5,562 bases of DNA, from NCBI GenBank assembly GCA_016780605.1, contig JADHLS010000425.1, forward strand, positions 1 to 5,562. Direction: 5' to 3'. The translations under genes and the position numbers were made by a program. Positions 1-4,479 of the stretch are shown piece by piece (within the stretch, counting starts at the first letter, position 1; every line of letters begins with the position of its first letter). The notes beneath the pieces were generated by a model, which saw only the letters and a list, made by a program, of their open reading frames with translations, searched no databases and was not told the origin of the DNA. The stretch comes from Reyranella sp. GTDB taxonomy: Bacteria; Pseudomonadota; Alphaproteobacteria; Reyranellales; Reyranellaceae.

Positions 1-190
1 GGAGAGGAGCATGGCGGGAGGCGGCCGCAGAGAGGTCCCAATCGGGGGACCACCTATGCGCGTGCGCTCACTTGTCGGGCCCAAGACCGGGGCCTAGCCT
101 CGCCGGCGGCAGGTGACGCTCGTTCGAAGAGTCTCAGCCCACCGTAGAGTTACAGCTTGCGTCTCCTGTACGACCCCAGAGGAGACACCC
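1..190. other. Leader region without a supported gene
   Basis: No convincing gene is visible here. A 28-codon frame from an ATG at 11 to a TAG at 95-97 (Gly/Arg/Pro-rich) is open from the window edge, so it could be the tail of an upstream gene, but nothing in it is recognisable. The last 30 bases hold the ribosome binding site of the following dehydrogenase gene and a small hairpin around it. I see no convincing sigma70 promoter. The best pair, TTGTCG at 72-77 and TAGCCT at 95-100, matches poorly. Confidence 0.4.
161..186 (+). promoter_or_regulatory. Possible RBS-sequestering hairpin before the dehydrogenase
   Basis: GTCTCCT (161-167) is the exact reverse complement of AGGAGAC (180-186), leaving a 12-base loop. 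The right arm is the core of the Shine-Dalgarno sequence AGAGGAGA (178-185), which sits 5 bases before the ATG at 191. If the leader mRNA folds this way, the ribosome binding site is closed. Seven base pairs with a 12-base loop is only moderately stable, and some complementarity to an SD sequence arises by chance, so a regulatory role is inference. Confidence 0.35.
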
Positions 191-1495
191 ATGAAGCGAC
201 AGGAAATGGCCTGGACGAAAGTCTGCCTTGTCGGCGTGGTCGCGGCCTCGATCGGCGGCGGTTTCGGGACGGTGCAGGCGCAACAGCAACAACAGCAACA
301 GGCGGCCGGCGAGCTCAAGAAATACGACTCCAGCGGCAAGGATTTCTGGATGAATCCGCCGGCCGACTGGTTCCTGGGCGACGAGAACGAGAAGCAGAAG
401 GGCCAAGCGCCCAATCCGGGCCAGCCCCTGCCGACGCCCAAGGCCGAGCTCGACCAGATCCTGAGCAAGATCAAGCTGCCGCCCGGCTTCAAGATCGCGG
501 TGTGGGCCGACAACGTCCCGCAGGCGCGCCAGATGGCCTGGGGCGACAAGGGCACGCTGTTCGTCGGCACCTTCGACAAGGGCACGGTCAGCGCCGTCAG
601 CGGCCCCGAGGGCCAAAAGACGGTGAAGCCGTTCGTCACCGGCTTGCGCATGCCGACCGGCGTCGCCTTCCAGGACGGCGCGCTCTACGTGATCGACATC
701 GACAAGCTCTATCGCTTCGACGATGCGGAGAGCCAAGTCGGCAAGGGCCAGCCGCTGACACCCAAGGACGGCAAGGTCGCCTACGACGACTTCCCGCCCT
801 ACGTGCCGCACGGCTGGAAGTACCTGGTGCCCGACGGCAAGGGCTGGTTCTACATCCCGGTGGGCGTGCCCTGTAACATCTGCCTGCCGCCCGCCACCAC
901 CGGCCATTATCGCCGCGTCAACCCGAAGACCGGCCAGGCCGAGATCGTGGCGCTGGGCGTGCGCAACAGCGTCGGCGGCGCGGTCGATCCCAGGACCGGC
1001 CAGCTCTGGTTCACCGACAACGGGCGCGACTGGATCAGCGACGACCTGCCCAACGACGAGGTCAATCGCGTGAGCCGGATCGGCGAGCATTTCGGCTATC
1101 CCTACTGCCACCAGGGCGACCTTGCCGATCCCAAGTACGGCGCCGAGCGCAAGTGCTCGGAGTTCACGCCGCCGGTGTACAAGCAGGGTCCGCACATCGC
1201 CGGCCTGGGCATGAAGTTCTATACCGGCGACATGTTTCCGGCCGAGTACAAGAACGGCATCTTCATCGCCCAGCACGGCTCGTGGAACCGCGCCAAGAAG
1301 CTCGGTTACCGCGTGCTCTTCCTGTCGGTCGACCCCGAGGGCAAGAACCCCAAGGAGCAGGTCTTCGCCGGCACCTGGCTGGACGACCAGAAGATCCTGG
1401 GCCGGCCATCGGACGTCATCCAGGCGCCCGACGGCTCGCTGCTGGTCGCCGATGACCAGGCGGCTGCGATCTATCGGATCAGTTATCAGAAGTAA
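191..1495 (+). CDS. Secreted PQQ-dependent sorbosone/glucose dehydrogenase-family protein
   Basis: This encodes 434 residues of the glucose/sorbosone dehydrogenase family: six-bladed beta-propellers, usually PQQ-dependent, that oxidise sugars or aldehydes in the periplasm. Residues 1-30 form a Sec signal peptide (basic start, hydrophobic core, cleavage likely after V-Q-A), followed by seven glutamines (31-37). The propeller fills most of the rest. His207 in PHGWKY, followed by PDGKGWFYIPVG, resembles the region carrying the catalytic His of soluble glucose dehydrogenase. TDNGRDWISDDLPNDEVN matches the family's LWxTDNGRDxxxDDxPxDExN signature, and H362 lies in IAQHGSWNR, typical of the sorbosone dehydrogenase branch. 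Cys228/Cys231 and Cys306/Cys322 could form disulfides after export. The ATG at 191 is preferred over a GTG at 113 because it has AGAGGAGA 5 bases upstream and gives a clean signal peptide. The substrate cannot be read from sequence. PQQ dependence is inferred from the family and the adjacent pqq genes. Confidence 0.88.
   Translation: MKRQEMAWTKVCLVGVVAASIGGGFGTVQAQQQQQQQAAGELKKYDSSGKDFWMNPPADWFLGDENEKQKGQAPNPGQPLPTPKAELDQILSKIKLPPGFKIAVWADNVPQARQMAWGDKGTLFVGTFDKGTVSAVSGPEGQKTVKPFVTGLRMPTGVAFQDGALYVIDIDKLYRFDDAESQVGKGQPLTPKDGKVAYDDFPPYVPHGWKYLVPDGKGWFYIPVGVPCNICLPPATTGHYRRVNPKTGQAEIVALGVRNSVGGAVDPRTGQLWFTDNGRDWISDDLPNDEVNRVSRIGEHFGYPYCHQGDLADPKYGAERKCSEFTPPVYKQGPHIAGLGMKFYTGDMFPAEYKNGIFIAQHGSWNRAKKLGYRVLFLSVDPEGKNPKEQVFAGTWLDDQKILGRPSDVIQAPDGSLLVADDQAAAIYRISYQK
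281..301 (+). repeat. CAR trinucleotide run encoding seven glutamines
   Basis: Seven consecutive glutamine codons, a mix of CAA and CAG, lie immediately after the predicted signal peptidase site, so they would form the N-terminus of the mature dehydrogenase. It is a short simple-sequence tract that could vary in length between strains. The mixed codons make slippage less likely than in a pure repeat. Confidence 0.7.
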
Positions 1496-1508
1496 CTTTT
1501 CCGTCGTC

Positions 1509-1533
1509 CCGCCCACGGCAGCTCCGTGGGCGG
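1509..1533 (+). terminator. Strong GC hairpin after the dehydrogenase gene
   Basis: CCGCCCACGG (1509-1518) and CCGTGGGCGG (1524-1533) are perfect reverse complements around a 5-base CAGCT loop, 13 bases after the TAA stop. This is the position expected of an intrinsic terminator. No T-run follows the stem, so it may instead be a pause site, an mRNA 3'-end stabiliser or an imperfect terminator. It suggests that transcription of the dehydrogenase is at least partly separated from the cytochrome and pqq genes. Confidence 0.5.
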
Positions 1534-1553
1534 CGATCTCGAAACGCCCAAAA

Positions 1554-1597
1554 CCTCATCCTGAGGAGCGCGCGAAGCGCGCGTCTCGAAGGATGGG
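1554..1597 (+). repeat. REP-like palindromic element, copy 1
   Basis: The element starts with CCTCATCCTGAGG, itself a small palindrome (CCTCA/TGAGG). Next comes a GCGCGC-GAA-GCGCGC hairpin (1568-1582), and it ends with GTCTCGAAGGATGGG. I recognise this general form as an interspersed extragenic palindrome common in Rhizobiales and related alphaproteobacteria, from memory rather than a search. It lies between two genes and carries no coding potential of its own. A second copy in the opposite orientation follows 44 bases later, so the two can pair as one long fold-back. Confidence 0.7.
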
Positions 1598-1622
1598 CTC
1601 CAGTCGTGTTGTTGCCCACCCA

Positions 1623-1640
1623 CGCGCGGTTTACCGCGCG
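1623..1640 (+). repeat. Short perfect hairpin between the two palindromic elements
   Basis: CGCGCGGT (1623-1630) and ACCGCGCG (1633-1640) are perfect reverse complements separated by TT, so in RNA the realistic loop is TTTA. It lies in the spacer directly before copy 2 of the palindromic element and may belong to the same composite repeat. No function can be assigned. Confidence 0.5.
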
Positions 1641-1681
1641 CATTCGAGACGCCGCGCTCCGCGCGGCTCCTCAGGGTGAGG
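1641..1681 (-). repeat. REP-like palindromic element, copy 2 (inverted)
   Basis: Read on the minus strand this copy begins CCTCACCCTGAGGAG and continues through a 7-bp stem (GCCGCGC at 1651-1657, GCGCGGC at 1661-1667, loop TCC) to GTCTCGAATG. The outer parts match copy 1 with a single mismatch in the first 15 bases. The central stem differs in sequence but is still perfectly paired. Its end reaches to 10 bases before the cytochrome ATG, so the purine-rich GGTGAGG that would act as that gene's ribosome binding region belongs to the repeat. Confidence 0.68.
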
Positions 1682-1691
1682 TGGGTGCTTG

Positions 1692-2288
1692 ATGGAGTGC
1701 CATGGGAATTTGCGTTGGCTGGCAACCGCTGTCGCCGCCATCACCCTCCCCTCTGCCGTCCACGCCGCCGAGCCGCCGGCGGGGATCAGGGAGCTCGTGC
1801 AGACCTGTGCGGCGTGCCACGGCCCCAACGGCATCTCGCAGATGCCGGGCTCGCCCTCGCTGGCGGGGCAGCCCGATATCTTCACGCAGTACCAGCTGGT
1901 CTTCATCCGCGAGGGGCAGCGCAAGGTCGAGGTCATGCAGGAGATCGCCAAGCAGCTGAGCGACGACAACATCCGCGAGCTGGGCGCATGGTATGCGAGC
2001 CTCCCGCCGCCCAAGGGGCTGCGTCCCAAGCCACCGGTCGACGACGCCAAGGTCAAGGCGGTGATGGACCCGCGCAAATGCGCCAACTGCCACAAGGAGG
2101 ATTTCTCGGGCCAGGGCGAGACCGGCCGCATCGCCGGCCAGCGCATGGACTATCTCGTGAAGGCGCTGCACGACTTCCGCAGCGGCGCCCGCCGCGGCCG
2201 TGGGCTCGGCGCCATGTCGGAGGTCTCGGTCACGCTGCAGGATCCCGACATCGACATGATCGCCCGTTACCTGGCGGGCAAACCTTGA
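1692..2288 (+). CDS. Exported diheme cytochrome c, c4-like
   Basis: This 198-residue protein has a signal peptide at residues 1-25 (cleavage after V-H-A) and two class I cytochrome c domains. Domain 1 has CAACH at 39-43 with likely axial ligand Met82 in VMQEIAKQLSDDNIREL. Domain 2 has CANCH at 130-134 with likely axial Met175 in AMSEVSVTLQDPDIDMI. The pattern of an FRxGxR-type stretch, then Met, then a D-[ND]-I helix, repeated twice, is that of cytochrome c4/c553 proteins, which are periplasmic electron carriers of about this size. The gene lies between a PQQ-family dehydrogenase and the pqq operon, so it is a plausible electron acceptor for a PQQ enzyme, but the partner is inferred. The start chosen is the ATG at 1692. 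A TTG directly before it would add one residue. The ribosome binding site is weak (GGTGAGGTGGG) and lies at the end of a palindromic repeat. Confidence 0.9.
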   Translation: MECHGNLRWLATAVAAITLPSAVHAAEPPAGIRELVQTCAACHGPNGISQMPGSPSLAGQPDIFTQYQLVFIREGQRKVEVMQEIAKQLSDDNIRELGAWYASLPPPKGLRPKPPVDDAKVKAVMDPRKCANCHKEDFSGQGETGRIAGQRMDYLVKALHDFRSGARRGRGLGAMSEVSVTLQDPDIDMIARYLAGKP

Positions 2289-2314
2289 CTCCCTCTCCCA
2301 TTCCTCCCCATCAT
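2285..2314 (+). promoter_or_regulatory. Possible sigma70 promoter for pqqA
   Basis: TTGACT (2285-2290) overlaps the stop codon of the cytochrome gene and matches five of six bases of the -35 consensus. CATCAT (2309-2314) matches four of six bases of the -10 consensus, with an 18-base spacer. Initiation would fall near 2320, giving a leader of about 20 bases that contains the pqqA ribosome binding site. The intervening pyrimidine-rich stretch has no strong hairpin. This is a weak pattern-based call. A separate pqqA promoter would fit the high expression usual for this precursor. Confidence 0.3.
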
Positions 2315-2329
2315 CCGTTCGCCACTTCC

Positions 2330-2335
2330 AAGGAG
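2330..2335 (+). promoter_or_regulatory. Ribosome binding site of pqqA
   Basis: AAGGAG lies 7 bases before the ATG at 2343, a near-ideal Shine-Dalgarno sequence and spacing. It supports this very short frame as a translated gene and contrasts with the poor site in front of pqqB. Confidence 0.75.
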
Positions 2336-2342
2336 ACCAGTC

Positions 2343-2420
2343 ATGGCTTGGAAAACACCGCGTATCATCGAGATCGCTGTCGGCATGGAAATCAACTCCT
2401 ACGCTTCTGCCGACGTGTAG
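2343..2420 (+). CDS. pqqA: PQQ precursor peptide PqqA
   Basis: This 25-residue peptide is the ribosomally made substrate for PQQ synthesis. It reads MAWKTPRIIEIAVGMEINSY followed by ASADV. It has the family's W-K-T-P start and the E-x-x-x-Y core: Glu16 and Tyr20 are the two residues that PqqE joins and that supply all the carbon and nitrogen of PQQ. The usual core is EINAY; here Ala is replaced by Ser19 between the two reacting residues. It has an ideal ribosome binding site and is followed by the other pqq genes in standard order. Its base composition (41 of 78 bases G/C) is lower than its neighbours', with GCT, ACA, AAA, GAA, CGT and TCT codons, which may favour an open, well-translated message. 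The length is normal for the family (about 22-29 residues). Confidence 0.96.
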   Translation: MAWKTPRIIEIAVGMEINSYASADV

Positions 2421-2429
2421 TCGCTACGC

Positions 2430-2461
2430 CCGCCGCTGACGTCACCGATCGTTGGCGGCGG
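2430..2461 (+). promoter_or_regulatory. Strong hairpin in the pqqA-pqqB gap, covering the pqqB start region
   Basis: Bases 2430-2441 pair with 2450-2461 in a continuous 12-bp stem containing two G-U pairs (2437/2454 and 2438/2453), with an 8-base loop. The right arm is the GGCGGCGG just before the pqqB ATG at 2467, so folding would hide the only purine-rich stretch available as a ribosome binding site. The hairpin starts 9 bases after the pqqA stop and could also protect the 3' end of a pqqA-only transcript or attenuate transcription. No T-run follows, so a classical terminator is unlikely. Either role would raise PqqA over PqqB-E. The structure is seen directly; the role is inferred. Confidence 0.5.
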
Positions 2462-2466
2462 TCACC

Positions 2467-3417
2467 ATGAGAGCCGTGGTCCTGGGAGCCGCCGCCGGCG
2501 GCGGCTTCCCGCAATGGAACTCGAACGCCGAGGCCTGTCGCCGCGCGCGCGCCGGCGACAGCAAAGCCCTTGCCCGCACGCAGGCGTCGCTGGCGGTGAG
2601 CGGCGACGGCAATCGCTGGTTCCTGATCAACGCCTCGCCGGACCTTCGCCAGCAGATCGAAGCCCGTGACATCCTCCACCCTCGCGCCCAGCCTGGAGGG
2701 GGCCTGCGCTCCTCGCCGATCGAGGGCGTCGTCCTCACCGGCGCCGACGTCGACGCCATCGCCGGCCTTTTGCATCTCCGCGAGCGGCAGGCCTTCACGC
2801 TCCACGCCACCGACCGCGTGCTCGATGTCCTCGATGCCAATCCGATCTTCGGCGTGCTGGCGCCGGACTGCGTGCAACGCCAGGAAGTGCCGCTCGGGCG
2901 GCCGTTTGCGCTCAGTCATCTCGACGGCAGCGACAGCGGCCTTACGGTCGAATTGTTCGACGTGCCGGGCAAGGTCGCGCTGTGGCTCGAGCAGGGGCGG
3001 GCCGACCTCACCGGCCAACCCGGTGACACGGTGGGTGTCGAGATACGCGCGGCCGGGAATGCGAGTGAAGGGCGCCTGCTCTACATCCCCGGCTGCGCGC
3101 GCATGACCGATGCCCTGAAGCAGCGGATCGCCGACGCGTCGGTCGTGCTGTTCGACGGCACGCTGTGGCGCGACGACGAGATGATCGCGCGCGGGCTCGG
3201 GCCAAAGACCGGCCAACGCATGGGGCACATGAGCCTGAGCGGCCCCGAGGGCACGATCGCGGCGTTCCGCGATATTCCAGGGCAGCGGGTGCAGCGCCGC
3301 ATCCTGATCCACATCAACAACTCCAACCCGATCCTGCTCGACGATTCGGCCGAGCGCGCCGGCGTCGAGAAGGAAGGCTGGGAAGTCGCCTACGACGGCA
3401 TGGAGGTGAGCCCATGA
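2467..3417 (+). CDS. pqqB: PQQ biosynthesis protein PqqB (metallo-beta-lactamase fold)
   Basis: This 316-residue protein is of normal PqqB length. PqqB is a metallo-beta-lactamase-fold protein reported to act as an iron-dependent hydroxylase on the tyrosine ring of the crosslinked Glu-Tyr intermediate. Family landmarks are VLGAAAGGGFPQWN (5-18), RTQASLAVS, NASPDLRQQIE, LLYIPGCARM, LFDGTLWRDDEMI, GHMSLSG (His254), ILIHINNSNPIL (His282) and the C-terminal WEVAYDGME. Two usual metal features are absent. The CxCxxC after QWN is reduced to S19-x-A21-x-x-C24, and the Asp-His pair normally at DxDH is D96-A97. I recall similar changes in PqqB of some acetic acid bacteria, so this may be a lineage type rather than decay. 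The ATG at 2467 is chosen over a TTG at 2452 because the protein then starts directly at the conserved first strand. The ribosome binding site is poor and lies in a hairpin. The gene overlaps pqqC by four bases (ATGA). Confidence 0.95.
   Translation: MRAVVLGAAAGGGFPQWNSNAEACRRARAGDSKALARTQASLAVSGDGNRWFLINASPDLRQQIEARDILHPRAQPGGGLRSSPIEGVVLTGADVDAIAGLLHLRERQAFTLHATDRVLDVLDANPIFGVLAPDCVQRQEVPLGRPFALSHLDGSDSGLTVELFDVPGKVALWLEQGRADLTGQPGDTVGVEIRAAGNASEGRLLYIPGCARMTDALKQRIADASVVLFDGTLWRDDEMIARGLGPKTGQRMGHMSLSGPEGTIAAFRDIPGQRVQRRILIHINNSNPILLDDSAERAGVEKEGWEVAYDGMEVSP
3402..3409 (+). promoter_or_regulatory. Ribosome binding site of pqqC inside the end of pqqB
   Basis: GGAGGTGA is a full-length match to the anti-Shine-Dalgarno sequence and lies 4 bases before the pqqC ATG at 3414, within the last codons of pqqB. 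With the ATGA stop-start overlap it decides the pqqC start and points to translational coupling or reinitiation. It is far stronger than the sites of pqqB and pqqD. Confidence 0.8.
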
Positions 3418-4178
3418 ACGCAGACGTGAGTGGCGATCGCCTGCTGGCCCCCGACAAGCTCGAGGCCGAGCTGCGCGCCATCGGCGCGGCGCGCTATCAC
3501 CATCTCCATCCGTTCCATCAGCTGCTGCACGGCGGCAAGCTCAGCAAGGCGCAGGTCCAGGCGTGGGCGCTGAACCGCTACTACTACCAGGCGATGATCC
3601 CCATCAAGGATGCCTACGCCCTGGTGAAGCTGCCGACCTCCGAGCTGCGCCGCGAATGGCGCCGGCGCATCATCGACCATGACGGCGATGGGCCCGGGGC
3701 GGTTAGCGGAAAGGAGGGCGGCATCGAGCGCTGGCTGAGACTCGCCGAGGGCGTCGGGCTCGATCGCGCCTATGTCGAGTCGACCGAAGGCATCCTTCCC
3801 GGCACGCGCTTCGCGGTCGAGGCCTACGTCAATTTCGTGCGCGACCGGCCGATCCTGGAAGGCATCGCCTCGTCGCTGACCGAGATGTTCTCGCCCGACA
3901 TCATTGCCGATCGGGTGCGCGGCATGCTGGCGGGCTACAGCTTCGTCACCGAGGAGACGCTGGCCTACTTCACGCCGCGGCTCACACAGGCGCCGCAGGA
4001 CGTCGACTTCGCCCTGCGCTACGTCAAGCAGCACGCCACGACGCGCGCCGAACAGGACGCCGTGCTGGCGGCGCTGCGCTTCAAATGCGACGTGCTGTGG
4101 GCGCAGCTCGATGCGCTGCACTTCGCCTATGTCGAGCCCGGGCTGATCCCGCCCGGCGCCTATGTTCCCGAGAAGTAG
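3414..4178 (+). CDS. pqqC: PQQ synthase PqqC
   Basis: This 254-residue all-helical oxidase is cofactor-free and catalyses the last step of the pathway, ring closure and eight-electron oxidation of AHQQ to PQQ. Landmarks are RYHHLHPFH (Tyr28, His29), NRYYYQAMIPIKDA, DHDG (His89), LPGTRFAVEAYVNF, SSLTEMFSP, AYFTPRLTQAP (Tyr185, Arg189) and LRFKCDVLW (Lys224). Aligned by eye with the Klebsiella enzyme as I remember it, these cover its active-site Tyr23, His24, His84, Tyr175, Arg179 and Lys214. Klebsiella His154 aligns with Ile164 in PDIIADRV, while the neighbouring Arg157 is kept as Arg167. I believe Methylobacterium-type PqqC also has Ile there. The loop after DHDG is about five residues longer than in Klebsiella. 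The gene has an excellent ribosome binding site, overlaps pqqB by four bases and ends one base before the pqqD ATG. It is not fused to pqqD as in some methylotrophs. Confidence 0.96.
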   Translation: MNADVSGDRLLAPDKLEAELRAIGAARYHHLHPFHQLLHGGKLSKAQVQAWALNRYYYQAMIPIKDAYALVKLPTSELRREWRRRIIDHDGDGPGAVSGKEGGIERWLRLAEGVGLDRAYVESTEGILPGTRFAVEAYVNFVRDRPILEGIASSLTEMFSPDIIADRVRGMLAGYSFVTEETLAYFTPRLTQAPQDVDFALRYVKQHATTRAEQDAVLAALRFKCDVLWAQLDALHFAYVEPGLIPPGAYVPEK

Positions 4179-4179
4179 C

Positions 4180-4479
4180 ATGGCCCGCCTGATCGTCTCC
4201 GCCTCGAGCGTGCTCACCTTCGCGCCGCATATCGTGTTCCGCTTCGACGAGGTGCGGCAGTGCTGGATCATCCTGGCCCCGGAGCGCTTGATGATGCCCG
4301 ACGAGCAAGCGGTCGAGATCCTGAAGCTGGTCGACGGCAAGACCGGCGTCGGGGCGATCGTCGAGCAGCTGGCAGCACGCTACGCCCAGGCGCCGCGCGA
4401 CCTCATCGCCAAGGACGTCACCGACATGCTGCAAGAGCTCGCCGACAAGGGATGTCTCGCCGGTGCCGCCGCGGGTTGA
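4180..4479 (+). CDS. pqqD: PQQ biosynthesis peptide chaperone PqqD
   Basis: This 99-residue protein of the RRE (RiPP recognition element) family binds PqqA and presents it to PqqE in the cytoplasm. It shows the family pattern: FRFDEVRQCWIILAPERLM (about 21-39), then AVEILKLVDGKTGVGAIVEQLAARY and a final DVTDMLQELADKG helix. The length is typical. The ATG at 4180 is chosen because it lies one base after the pqqC stop and puts the conserved region at the normal distance from the N-terminus. An in-frame ATG at 4162 would add six residues and overlap pqqC. Only a weak purine stretch (GAGAAG, 4170-4175) precedes the start, so translation probably depends on coupling to pqqC. The 3' end overlaps pqqE by 17 bases. 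Confidence 0.93.
   Translation: MARLIVSASSVLTFAPHIVFRFDEVRQCWIILAPERLMMPDEQAVEILKLVDGKTGVGAIVEQLAARYAQAPRDLIAKDVTDMLQELADKGCLAGAAAG

Noticed and set aside
11..97. 28-codon frame with GGAG upstream at the window start
   Set aside because: Low-complexity Gly/Arg/Pro peptide with no recognisable feature. It may be the end of a gene outside the window, which cannot be judged here.
72..100. Possible promoter TTGTCG-N17-TAGCCT before the dehydrogenase
   Set aside because: Only three of six bases match in each box, which is expected by chance in sequence of this length.
117..140. GTTCGAA, resembling a tRNA T-loop
   Set aside because: The flanking five bases on each side (GCTCG and AGTCT) do not pair, and no acceptor, D or anticodon arms are found around it.
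134..1516. Long open frame on the minus strand opposite the dehydrogenase gene
   Set aside because: It mirrors the GC3-rich codons of the + strand gene, has no recognisable domain, and the + strand protein has a signal peptide, family motifs and a ribosome binding site.
1554..1681. Inverted repeats as ends of an insertion sequence, or as a CRISPR
   Set aside because: Only 52 bases of non-coding spacer lie between the arms, no transposase is present, and there are just two inverted copies instead of regularly spaced direct repeats.
2437..2444. TGACGTCA palindrome as a regulator operator
   Set aside because: It is only eight bases long, is explained as part of the larger hairpin, and I know of no bacterial regulator of pqq genes with this site.
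2392..3312. Long minus-strand frame opposite pqqB
   Set aside because: Its composition is that of an antisense shadow in a high-GC gene, and pqqB is unmistakable on the + strand.
3390..4340. Minus-strand frame spanning pqqC and the pqqD start
   Set aside because: It crosses two well-supported genes and shows no family resemblance.
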